Below are positions 7,570 through 14,421 of a DNA stretch of 21,561 bases, piece after piece. The stretch's first letter is position 1, and every line of letters begins with the position of its first letter. Source of the stretch: a virus; IMG/VR virus record IMGVR_UViG_3300025647_000327, positions 1-21,561 of that record; one strand, 5' to 3'. The position numbers and the translations under genes were made by a program. Under the pieces are notes generated by a model. That model was given only the letters and a program-made list of their open reading frames with translations, was not told the DNA's origin and did no database searches.

Positions 7570-8409
7570 CTAGTCTTCTTTTTTCTTGTCTTCATTCACT
7601 GTAGCCAAAGATTTATCATCTAATAGCTTAAATCCTCTTCTATCAGCGAACTTTTTAGAGTCATTTTTAAAGATTTCTGCACAATGTTCTAACCATTGCA
7701 TCGTCATTTCGTGACTTGGGTTTTCTCCATTAGCCATCATTTCATTCTCTCTTTTAAGATATTCATATATCTCTTTTTGAGCGACCGCTGAGTTAATGCC
7801 CATATCAAATAAATAGATTAAATTACCTTCATCTATTTGTCCTCCTCGCGCGCGTGCGGCATTTAAGGCTTGTTTCATACAAGTCATAATATGGTATTTT
7901 ACTTCTTCTTCCTCATATTCTTTTTCTGTAATATCTTCTTTTCCTAATGTTTGTAAAATAGATTTATATTGAGTAGTGAAGAAAGACATTTTTCTAATTG
8001 CGCCTTGAATAGAATTTAACATATTACCACCTTGCACTCTTAGTTTAAGTAATTTAAATTCTATATGTTCTCTTTCTAAAGGATCTAAATCAGGATTCTC
8101 TAATTGTTTTTCTCTTTTTTTAATCATAATATCATTCTCTTGTAATTTTAAATGAGCTTCTTCTAAGGCCATTCTAGTTCTATCTATTTCTGCAAGAGTA
8201 TGTTTGACGGAGCGTATTGGTGTAATTGCAGTAACATCTAACATCACACCCATAAATTGAGAATGAGATTTATAAAAATTAGCTGATGTTTTTTTAATAG
8301 CAGGCATTGTATTACCAATGTGTGTTAACATATCTTTATATTTTTTAGTTAACTCTGGTAATTGAGATATACCAGCAATCGTTAAATCTTTTCCTTTATC
8401 TTTTTCCAT
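7570..8409 (-). CDS. Helical protein of unknown function in the sulfotransferase operon
   Basis: This 279-aa, mostly helical protein has no recognised domain. The N-terminal ~60 residues (ISQLPELTKKYKDMLTHIGN onward) and a coiled-coil centre (about 75-140, rich in E, K, L with KKREKQLENPDLDPLEREHI) are followed by a helical C-terminal half. The latter includes TCMKQALNAARARGGQ, NLIYLFDMGINSAVAQKEIY and MQWLEHCAEIF. The tail is highly charged. It begins inside the nucleotidyltransferase gene (14-base overlap; AAAGGAA site), so it belongs to the same operon. It could be a virion or an assembly protein; nothing indicates an enzyme. Confidence 0.6.
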   Translation of the reverse strand: MEKDKGKDLTIAGISQLPELTKKYKDMLTHIGNTMPAIKKTSANFYKSHSQFMGVMLDVTAITPIRSVKHTLAEIDRTRMALEEAHLKLQENDIMIKKREKQLENPDLDPLEREHIEFKLLKLRVQGGNMLNSIQGAIRKMSFFTTQYKSILQTLGKEDITEKEYEEEEVKYHIMTCMKQALNAARARGGQIDEGNLIYLFDMGINSAVAQKEIYEYLKRENEMMANGENPSHEMTMQWLEHCAEIFKNDSKKFADRRGFKLLDDKSLATVNEDKKKED

Positions 8410-8749
8410 TTATTTCCTTTCTTATTTTTGTTGCAGATATTTCTTGTATCTGTTTAGGTAAAACAATTTCTTCTATTTTATATCCTACCCCTCTTCCATA
8501 ACAAATATTAGTTATGTTAGGAACTTTTACAATATCAAATTTTCCTTGAAAAGCAAGTAAAGCTTGTTCAATCCTAGATTTGACTTCATTAAAATCAAAT
8601 GGATTACTATCATCTCTAGGTGTGTCTCTTACCATAATAATAACTTGTCCTGTTCTTTCCAATGCTTGTTCAAACAATGCTTGATGTCCAGCGTGCCACG
8701 GTTGCCATCTCCCTAACATCATTGCAGTTGGTTTATTTGAGTCTATCAT
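8396..8749 (-). CDS. HxGH-type nucleotidyltransferase (cytidylyl/adenylyltransferase fold)
   Basis: This 117-aa enzyme has the nucleotide-binding GRWQPWHAGH (13-22, HxGH at 19-22) and the C-terminal ISATKIR motif (104-110), both hallmarks of the nucleotidylyl-transferase superfamily. It is shorter than most members (~140-160 aa). An AAAGGAG site precedes the ATG. It overlaps the kinase gene by 17 bases and the next gene by 14. Within this operon it might make a nucleotide-activated intermediate: an APS-like compound if it acts on ATP and sulfate, or a CDP-linked group. ATP sulfurylases share the fold but are much larger, so that role is a hypothesis. Confidence 0.7.
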   Translation of the reverse strand: MIDSNKPTAMMLGRWQPWHAGHQALFEQALERTGQVIIMVRDTPRDDSNPFDFNEVKSRIEQALLAFQGKFDIVKVPNITNICYGRGVGYKIEEIVLPKQIQEISATKIRKEINGKR

Positions 8750-9140
8750 ATATCTCCTTTATTGTTTCATCATAGTTGTAATCTTTAATTTCAAAATCGC
8801 AAGTTTTAGGTTTTTCAAATACTTTATTGGTATCTTCAAATCTTCCTTTTTGAATAGTATTCATCCATATTTTAATATCATAAGATTGCCTGTTTTTATC
8901 AAAAGGAGCTACAAAATCTGCAATACTATGTTTATTATTTAATTTAGACTCCATCGTTAAAGACAACATCCTCGCTGCTTGTCGCTTGCGGCCAGATTCT
9001 GAAAAATCCCAGTCATTAAATTTTTTTCTTATTTCATCTGCATTATAATAATCCATATTAGCGGTTAATAATTTTTTACTAAAAGTAGATTTACCTGATC
9101 CTGGTAATCCAAAAACTATGATTCTTTTGAAGGTAGCCAT
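8733..9140 (-). CDS. APS-kinase-like (CysC-like) small P-loop kinase
   Basis: This 135-aa P-loop protein has Walker A GLPGSGKST (11-19). The segment NADEIRKKFNDWDFSESGRK (33-52) resembles the D-x-x-R ... GFS-x-x-x-R substrate region of APS kinases, and SIADFVAPFDKNRQSYD resembles their ISPF...R segment. APS kinase turns APS into PAPS, the donor for sulfotransferases. The preceding gene, overlapping by 25 bases, is a sulfotransferase, which supports this activity. It is shorter than usual CysC (~175-200 aa). Alternative: kinases of the same subfamily act on other nucleotide-linked groups, as in Campylobacter phosphoramidate synthesis, so substrate is not proven. Confidence 0.65.
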   Translation of the reverse strand: MATFKRIIVFGLPGSGKSTFSKKLLTANMDYYNADEIRKKFNDWDFSESGRKRQAARMLSLTMESKLNNKHSIADFVAPFDKNRQSYDIKIWMNTIQKGRFEDTNKVFEKPKTCDFEIKDYNYDETIKEIYDRLK

Positions 9141-9919
9141 ATATTCAAGTTTTTATATTTCTCAATAGTCTCTTTAGGTAATATTTTTTTAATATCTCTT
9201 TTAGTCTTACTTATATTTTTAGTTTTAATAGTATGTAAATTAAATCCTACTACTTTATCATCATATCCCATTCCATTAACTTCAAACGGTTTAAAATTTT
9301 TATAGGTATGATTAAATTGTTTTATTTCTAAAAAATCATAAATTTCTTTAACAATTTCTTTTGGTTTATTTACTAAATCATTATAGTCCACTAATTTATA
9401 TATTCCTTTATGATGATCAACTAAATGTTTAATAGCTATTAATTCGTTTACAATTAAACCCTTATTGTTCATTAGTGCATCGCATCTTTTTGCAGTATCC
9501 ATTGTACCAATACGATTAGGATAAGCGTCATAATTATGATCTGCCCAATCAATAAAAGAGGCTAATACTTCTAACACATCTCTTACTAAAACGACAATTT
9601 TAGGTTTTGGATTGACATAGTGTTTTAAGAATCTTAAGTTATTAGGAGCACCCCAAGGTCCTCGATCAATGATAATAGGTTCTTTCCAATCTTTATAATA
9701 TTCAGGTATCACGGATCGAATTACATTTCCATAAGAATTATGATCTGGATAATTTTTAAAAATATCACTATTTTTTAAATTGTGTAACTCTTTAAACATT
9801 TCTGTAATAATAGAATTTGCGGTAGCTGCAATCTCAGGGTTCTGATTTAAGATAGTAGATAATATAGTATTTCCTGCTCTAGGAAGTCCACAAAGATAAT
9901 GAATAACTTTCTTGCTCAC
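9116..9919 (-). CDS. PAPS-dependent sulfotransferase family protein
   Basis: This 267-aa enzyme would move a sulfo group from PAPS to an acceptor. The 5'-phosphosulfate-binding loop is GLPRAGNTIL (11-20). The 3'-phosphate-binding motif is KIVVLVRDVLEVLASFIDW (107-125), with R113 and S121 in the expected places. Length and fold order match single-domain sulfotransferases. GTG is chosen as start because the loop begins at residue 11, no ATG precedes it, and TAA lies 21 codons... or fewer upstream in frame. It overlaps the kinase gene by 25 bases and has its own promoter. Acceptor unknown: tail protein, host surface glycan or lipid are possible. Confidence 0.8.
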   Translation of the reverse strand: MSKKVIHYLCGLPRAGNTILSTILNQNPEIAATANSIITEMFKELHNLKNSDIFKNYPDHNSYGNVIRSVIPEYYKDWKEPIIIDRGPWGAPNNLRFLKHYVNPKPKIVVLVRDVLEVLASFIDWADHNYDAYPNRIGTMDTAKRCDALMNNKGLIVNELIAIKHLVDHHKGIYKLVDYNDLVNKPKEIVKEIYDFLEIKQFNHTYKNFKPFEVNGMGYDDKVVGFNLHTIKTKNISKTKRDIKKILPKETIEKYKNLNIWLPSKES

Positions 9920-9925
9920 AAAGAT

Positions 9926-9953
9926 CTTATAACAAATTTAATAATTAAATCAA
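9926..9953 (-). promoter_or_regulatory. Extended -10 promoter before the sulfotransferase operon
   Basis: On the minus strand, -35 TTGATT (9948-9953), a 16-base spacer and -10 TATAAG (9926-9931) are preceded by TGT, giving an extended -10. The expected transcript start (~9919) coincides with the GTG start codon of the sulfotransferase gene. No ribosome site is visible, so the message may be leaderless. Confidence 0.5.
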
Positions 9954-9954
9954 G

Positions 9955-10941
9955 TTATTGAAGTCCGCCGTTTGCGTTAGAAGCAGTACCTCTAGTATAA
10001 CCAGCAGAAGATAAAAGATCTCCAAAATCAAGCGCGTTTCCAGTTGAGGCGATAGTTACATAATCAATTACATTATTACCTGCCCCACCTGCCCAAAGTG
10101 CTCTTGTCGCATTTGAAGTTGAAGAAGCTCCATTTCTTGCAACCGTTAGATCTCCAAAATCAGTTGCATTACCTGTTGATGCTATTGTGATATAATCGAT
10201 AACGTTAGTTGTAGGATATCCTCCACCAAAAACACCACGAGTTCCACTTGATGCATTATTTCCTCCCACACCTCTTCTTGCAACAGTTAAATCTCCAAAA
10301 TCTGTAGCATTGCCTGTTGTTGCTGTGGTGATAAATTCTATTACATTTGTTTCTGTATTACTACCATTAATTGCTCCTCCTGCTATACACATTCTTGTTC
10401 CTGAACAGGCAGAAGCAGGAGATCTCCATAATGTTTGAGTTGCATCTCCAAAGTCTGTTGCATTACCTGTGGTAGCCATAGTAACATAATCTATAATATT
10501 TACTATTGCAGCAGATGGATTAGTACCACTAACACCACAAGCAAAAATACCTCTTGTACTACTATTCCCACCAGCACCTTGATTGTGACCGCTAGTAGCA
10601 TCTCCAAAATCAACAGCATTACTTCCAACTAATATATTAGGTACATAGTCTATTACATTGGTGTATGGACCAGCTGCACCACTAGAGTTATCACCACAAA
10701 ATAAACCTCTTGTAGAAGAAGCACACCCTATTGTAAAATCTAGACTGTTTAAATCTCCAAAATCAGCTGCATTACCTGTCGTCGTTATTTGTACATATTC
10801 TATAGAGTTTCCAGAGCCACCTCCGAAAAGAGCAATGTCGCCAGATAATATAAGAATTTCTGGCCAAGCATTATCTTGAATATATTTGGATAAATTTTTT
10901 AAGTTCCAGATTCCAGAGTAAGGTCCACCAGGAGTAGGCAT
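9955..10941 (-). CDS. Single six-repeat kelch-like propeller virion protein (probable adhesin)
   Basis: This 328-aa protein has a 35-residue N-terminal attachment segment (SGIWNLKNLSKYIQDNAWPE) and six ~48-residue repeats (about 36-327). Each repeat shows a GG turn, a strand NVIDYVTIASTGNATDFGDL, and an ending S-x-TRG that leads into the next GG. Spacing of GG, an aromatic residue, the F of DFGD (in place of the kelch W) and R resembles kelch beta-propeller blades. The final repeat closes with ASNANGGLQ instead of TRG. It is likely a host-receptor-binding or display protein. The same N-terminal W-x-L...WP motif is present in the other two propeller genes. A strong AGGAGG site precedes the ATG. 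Confidence 0.7.
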   Translation of the reverse strand: MPTPGGPYSGIWNLKNLSKYIQDNAWPEILILSGDIALFGGGSGNSIEYVQITTTGNAADFGDLNSLDFTIGCASSTRGLFCGDNSSGAAGPYTNVIDYVPNILVGSNAVDFGDATSGHNQGAGGNSSTRGIFACGVSGTNPSAAIVNIIDYVTMATTGNATDFGDATQTLWRSPASACSGTRMCIAGGAINGSNTETNVIEFITTATTGNATDFGDLTVARRGVGGNNASSGTRGVFGGGYPTTNVIDYITIASTGNATDFGDLTVARNGASSTSNATRALWAGGAGNNVIDYVTIASTGNALDFGDLLSSAGYTRGTASNANGGLQ

Positions 10942-10954
10942 ACTGGGTTACCTC

Positions 10955-11323
10955 CTATGCGTCGTCGATTATTTCGTAACTTATTACTACGTCTAGATCA
11001 CCGTTTGCTGAAGCACCGCCTCTGACAGAGTGTCCTTCTTCTAAATAAATGGATGTATTTTTATCTAACACAATTAGTGTTGCATCTGCAGGAACAGTTA
11101 CTGTGGACGCTAAATATCTATCATTAGATCCATCGTAATGACTAATTGTAACTGCTGCATCGCTAGTGCCATCTTTATTTGCAACAATGATATTATTAAC
11201 TTTGTAAACTTTATTTGATGCTGCACCATTTGCTAATAGAGAAGTTGTTAGAGTAGTATTCAACTCTGCCGTAGCAGTTTCTCCTAAGATTGATGTAACA
11301 TTTACTATATTTGGTTGTGCCAT
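10955..11323 (-). CDS. Small beta-rich tail-associated protein
   Basis: This 122-aa acidic protein starts with MAQPNIVNVTSILGETATAE. It continues through predicted strands (NKVYKVNNIIVANKDGTSDA; AAVTISHYDGSNDRYLAST; ATLIVLDKNTSIYLEEG; DLDVVISYEIIDD). The pattern resembles small virion proteins found next to fibre genes in marine myo- and podoviruses. These have a single beta-sandwich-like domain and no catalytic motif. It has an ACAGGAG site. It lies immediately before the first propeller gene and may be its partner or the collar of the fibre; that is inference. Confidence 0.6.
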   Translation of the reverse strand: MAQPNIVNVTSILGETATAELNTTLTTSLLANGAASNKVYKVNNIIVANKDGTSDAAVTISHYDGSNDRYLASTVTVPADATLIVLDKNTSIYLEEGHSVRGGASANGDLDVVISYEIIDDA

Positions 11324-11344
11324 TTTTTACTCCTGTTTCATATA

Positions 11345-11905
11345 TTATCCGAAAACAATTGCCATAGCAATAGCTTTACCTGTTGAAATTCCTGCTGATC
11401 CAAAACTTAAATTACCAGATCCGTCCGTAAGTATAGCTTGTCCACTAGTGCCATCTGCTGTAGGAAGCCTAAATTGATTAATGGTTGTAAATAAGGCATT
11501 AACGTCTACTACATCTGTACCATTAGAATATACTAATCTAGTTCCTTTATCGGTTGTTGAAAAAGTAAATCCAGAACCACTGACTGTTTTAAATTGAACT
11601 GTGAATGCTCCGCTGGTTCCATTAATGATAGTATATGTTTTTTCAATTGAATCTGGAATGGTTACAATTTGATTTCCTGTAATGGTTCCTGTAAATTTTA
11701 CAACCGCATTTCTACCATTAGATAAAATACCGTCTGTTACTGCAAGAGGTGTAGTTTTTGCTACACCAGCAATAGATACTTCTTGGTATCCTGCAAAACC
11801 TTGTTGTATTAATTCTAAATTGGTATTTGTTTTATCTCCCCATGTCCCAGAGTTTTCCCCTGTGGCCATTAATTCTAAACCCAAATCTGTATATGTAGAT
11901 GCCAT
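11345..11905 (-). CDS. Fibre-type virion protein with a recurrent LMATGENSGTWG start
   Basis: This 186-aa protein starts MASTYTDLGLELMATGENSG, then TWGDKTNTNLELIQQGFAGY. This is the N-terminal module of many pelagiphage and cyanophage fibre or fibre-associated proteins. The middle is beta-rich (AVVKFTGTITGNQIVTIPD; KTYTIINGTSGAFTVQFK). The end has a GTSGQAILTDGSGNLSFGSA segment, a pattern typical near the tip of short tail fibres, and stops with a hydrophobic tail (GKAIAMAIVFG). It is likely a short fibre or a linker to the receptor-binding part. It has its own promoter inside the end of the preceding gene. No lytic or depolymerase motif is visible. Confidence 0.65.
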   Translation of the reverse strand: MASTYTDLGLELMATGENSGTWGDKTNTNLELIQQGFAGYQEVSIAGVAKTTPLAVTDGILSNGRNAVVKFTGTITGNQIVTIPDSIEKTYTIINGTSGAFTVQFKTVSGSGFTFSTTDKGTRLVYSNGTDVVDVNALFTTINQFRLPTADGTSGQAILTDGSGNLSFGSAGISTGKAIAMAIVFG

Positions 11906-11931
11906 TTTATTATATCCTTATTTATATTAGT

Positions 11932-11960
11932 ATTATAGTTTCATTATGCAGCAATATCAA
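11932..11960 (-). promoter_or_regulatory. Sigma70-like promoter before the 186-aa fibre gene
   Basis: Read on the minus strand, a -35 box TTGATA (11955-11960) is followed after 17 bases by a perfect -10 box TATAAT (11932-11937). Transcription would start near 11925, about 20 bases before the ATG at 11905. A weak AAGGAT ribosome site lies between them. The -35 box is inside the last codons of the preceding fibre gene. Confidence 0.55.
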
Positions 11961-12903
11961 CCTCAGTCCAAACTACATCTATTCCAGTGTTAACTTCAGC
12001 CCATGCTGTAACCTTACTAGTTCCTTGTGTTATAGACATAACATTTCCAGTTACTATTACGTCTGAATTTGCTTGAATGGTGGTAGAACCTATATTTAAA
12101 GTAGCTGTTATTCCAGTAACTTCAGCTGTGGAAACAGCATCTACATCACCAATACCTGTGGTTAAATTTTGGCCTGTGACTAGTACATTAGCATCTGCCT
12201 GTGTATTTTCATTACCAACATATATATTTAATTCTTGTCCTGTTATATCTACTAGAGTATTCAAATCTACAGAAACACTAGAAATACTAGTAGACAAATT
12301 TAAAGAAGAGGTGGTCACAGAAGCATCAGCCTGTGTGGTCACTCCTTGTATATCTATTTGAGCATCGATTCCAGAAGGAAAAGCATCTACCGTAATAATT
12401 TCACTTATTTGTCCAGTAGATAATGTTAAATCATGTTCAGCTACATTAACAAATATATTACCATTTGCTTGAATGTCTACAGTTCCAATTCCAATGGAAG
12501 CGGATACACCATCAATTTTTAAACCTGCTGCTTCACCAGAAGAAGTTTGTAAACTGTTTCCTGAAATAGAAACTTCTACATCTGTAAAGGCTGCTTCGTT
12601 TCCAATTGTTGAAGTTAATGAAATTCCTGTTACATTAATATTTGCGTCTCCTGTAATGGAAACAGAATTAATATTTGTTGTAACAACTTCGCCTGTTATA
12701 TTTACATTTGCATTAGCTGCAACAGTTACTGAATTGATATTTGTTGTAAGTGATTGGCCTGTTACATTGATTTGTTGACCAATAGCAACTGTAGTAGAAC
12801 CTACATTAGTAGAAGCGGTTATACCGCTAACCGTTACTGGAAGAGCTTCGTTCCAAGAACCTTGGCTCCAGGTACCTCGTCCCCAACCAGTAACGTTAGA
12901 CAT
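11944..12903 (-). CDS. Tail-fibre shaft protein with 22-residue repeats
   Basis: This 319-aa protein has an N-terminal tryptophan/glycine segment (GWGRGTWSQGSWNEAL) that probably anchors it. A series of ~22-residue repeats with the core V/I-TG-x-x-L-T-T-x-I-G/N-S-V and alternating polar/hydrophobic residues follows. Clear units are at about residues 47-68, 69-90 and 91-112, with further degenerate copies up to the end. Such short beta repeats are expected to stack into a fibrous beta-solenoid or trimeric shaft. Cysteine is absent and charge is low and mostly acidic. It ends AWAEVNTGIDVVWTEVDIAA. A promoter for the next gene lies across its last codons. The fibre call is from repeat type and context. 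Confidence 0.65.
   Translation of the reverse strand: MSNVTGWGRGTWSQGSWNEALPVTVSGITASTNVGSTTVAIGQQINVTGQSLTTNINSVTVAANANVNITGEVVTTNINSVSITGDANINVTGISLTSTIGNEAAFTDVEVSISGNSLQTSSGEAAGLKIDGVSASIGIGTVDIQANGNIFVNVAEHDLTLSTGQISEIITVDAFPSGIDAQIDIQGVTTQADASVTTSSLNLSTSISSVSVDLNTLVDITGQELNIYVGNENTQADANVLVTGQNLTTGIGDVDAVSTAEVTGITATLNIGSTTIQANSDVIVTGNVMSITQGTSKVTAWAEVNTGIDVVWTEVDIAA
12490..12790 (-). repeat. 66-bp-period coding repeats in the fibre gene
   Basis: The DNA coding for the 22-residue fibre repeats has a 66-bp period. Adjacent units share stretches such as GAATTGATATTTGTTGT and GAATTAATATTTGTTGT, so the repeats arose by tandem duplication and have since diverged. More diverged copies continue on both sides of the interval given; boundaries are approximate. 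Confidence 0.6.
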
Positions 12904-12913
12904 TTAAAGCCCC

Positions 12914-13354
12914 TTAACTAATTCGTAAGATGGCAGCTGTACTTGTATATGCTGGGAATTGAACTGTGAATGTACCTGCAGTTGCAGTTTTATCTCCAGC
13001 AAAATCCAAAACACATACAGCAGCGTTAGCATTACTAGTATTATAAATTAATGCGCCTCTTGCAGTTAATGTTACACCTGTAAACGATAAATTATTAAAA
13101 TTAGTGATTGCTGTATTTACAGAAAGTGAAGTTCCAGTATTTACTAATCCTTTTCCTCCAGCTGTATATCCTGCTGGTGAACTAGATTCTCCACCTGTTG
13201 TGTAAGAAGTAGTAGATTTTCCAATTACTGCAGTGCTTAGATATAAAGCTAATTTAAATTTATTGCCACCTGATCCTGCCGAATCAAAATCATGTTCTGC
13301 TTGCAATAATTCTTGTTTAAAAGAATTACAGATTGCGTTTGTTGTTATAGCCAT
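12914..13354 (-). CDS. Virion structural protein, probably tail-associated
   Basis: This 146-aa protein starts MAITTNAICNSFKQELLQAE and continues HDFDSAGSGGNKFKLALYLS, TSYTTGGESSSPAGYTAGG and a beta-rich end (GALIYNTSNANAAVCVLDF; TFTVQFPA). This layout (helical start, FKLALY strand, GYTAGG) is shared by a recurrent structural protein of marine and roseobacter phages. It is low in charge and threonine/serine/glycine rich, as virion beta proteins often are. It has an AAGGAG ribosome site and is placed between the adaptor and the fibre genes. The exact location in the particle is unknown. Confidence 0.65.
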   Translation of the reverse strand: MAITTNAICNSFKQELLQAEHDFDSAGSGGNKFKLALYLSTAVIGKSTTSYTTGGESSSPAGYTAGGKGLVNTGTSLSVNTAITNFNNLSFTGVTLTARGALIYNTSNANAAVCVLDFAGDKTATAGTFTVQFPAYTSTAAILRIS

Positions 13355-13376
13355 TTTTTATTCTCCTTATTAATTT

Positions 13377-14030
13377 TTAAGATGGTGATGGTGAATCTAT
13401 TTTAATTCTAGGTACTCCATCAATAAAATCATCTCTACGTCTTCTGCCCATTTGTTGTAAAGCAAAAGCTTGTATTTCTTCATTATACTTGTCTGAATAT
13501 AGTTTGTACATATCTAAAGGTCCTTTTAGATAAGAAAAAGCTTCAGCTAAAACACCGTATAATAAAATAGATTGCTGATGTTGTGATAAATAAGTATTAT
13601 TACTTGCTGTAAAATGAGGGGGATCAATTATATAATTGATTTGTACTTGATAAGTAGAAGCTGGAATAGGAGCTACAACAGCAGTAAATTCATCCCACAT
13701 AGCGTAGGATACAGGAACTCCACTAGCTCCAGACTCATTATATTCAGTAATATAAGTCTGGTCTCTTTTTTCTAAAAAATTTCTATTTCCACTAATAATT
13801 GTTTCCATACTTCTCATTAATACAAAGTCAGAAGGCATCGTTAAATATCGTTGTCCAGCAATAAAATTAGAAGTAGAATATTTTCTTAAATCATCATAAT
13901 CTACTTTTCCAGCAACATTTAATTCTACATTGGTTAAAAACTGATCAATGAGAGTATCGGTTAATACCGTATCTCCCACTTCTGTGTAGTTTCTTATTTG
14001 TGTTAAAAATTGTGTATATGTTATAGCCAT
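13377..14030 (-). CDS. Phage adaptor protein (SU10-adaptor type, tail-tubular-A-like)
   Basis: This 217-aa protein is a probable ring protein joining portal and tail. The N-terminal helices (YTQFLTQIRNYTEVGD, then LIDQFLTNVELNVAGKVDYD) lead to a beta-sandwich middle (YLTMPSDFVLMRSMETI; VPVSYAMWDEFTAVVAPIP; YQVQINYIIDPPHF). The helical end is LLYGVLAEAFSYLKGPLDMY followed by KLYSDKYNEEIQAF. The LKGP..M..Y...Y...I pattern is the usual end of SU10/T7 gp11-type adaptors. The C-terminus has an arginine cluster (GRRRRDD) that may contact DNA or the portal. It overlaps the upstream gene by one base. A good, but not certain, family call. Confidence 0.75.
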   Translation of the reverse strand: MAITYTQFLTQIRNYTEVGDTVLTDTLIDQFLTNVELNVAGKVDYDDLRKYSTSNFIAGQRYLTMPSDFVLMRSMETIISGNRNFLEKRDQTYITEYNESGASGVPVSYAMWDEFTAVVAPIPASTYQVQINYIIDPPHFTASNNTYLSQHQQSILLYGVLAEAFSYLKGPLDMYKLYSDKYNEEIQAFALQQMGRRRRDDFIDGVPRIKIDSPSPS

Positions 14031-14419
14031 TATGATATTGTTATTTTTATTGTTCCTGTTTCTATTATAGCCTGTCTTCTAGTGTTTTGAATAGACCCGT
14101 TATCAGGAATCATTCCCGATGAATTAAAAGCAAAATCTCCTGGAAGCTCTAAACTAACGGTACACATGCCCTCACCTCCAGAATCAGCTTGTACATTATT
14201 AACAATTTCTGGTTGTTGGAAATCTTGTGATCTTACATTAGCTAAAGCAACTGCATCTGCTTTATGATAAGGAGGATCTAATTGTGGATGTTTGGGTTCA
14301 TATTCAGAAATATGTACCCACGAACCTTGCCATTCTTTTACCATTTCTGTGTAAGGAAAAGCCGCTCCAGAACGATCGGATATAGATAAAGATCTTTTTC
14401 CTCTTGCTTGATTTCCCAT
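14030..14419 (-). CDS. Conserved virion protein with DRSG/FPY/KHPQL motifs, function unknown
   Basis: This 129-aa protein lies between the two neck-ring genes. The N-terminal half carries SDRSGAAFPYTEMVKEWQGS and VHISEYEPKHPQLDPPYHKA, a pattern I associate with a recurrent small protein of marine phages. In many relatives the first residue of the DRSG motif is preceded by a cysteine; here it is serine. The second half is beta-rich and ends in a hydrophobic strand, ETGTIKITIS. The gene overlaps the adaptor start by one base. The role may be a neck or tail component; no enzyme motif is convincing. Confidence 0.6.
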   Translation of the reverse strand: MGNQARGKRSLSISDRSGAAFPYTEMVKEWQGSWVHISEYEPKHPQLDPPYHKADAVALANVRSQDFQQPEIVNNVQADSGGEGMCTVSLELPGDFAFNSSGMIPDNGSIQNTRRQAIIETGTIKITIS

Positions 14420-14421
14420 AA

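Noticed and set aside
8396-8749. Direct annotation of the nucleotidyltransferase as ATP sulfurylase
   Set aside because: The protein is far too short, and only the HxGH and ISATKIR motifs shared by the whole superfamily are visible.
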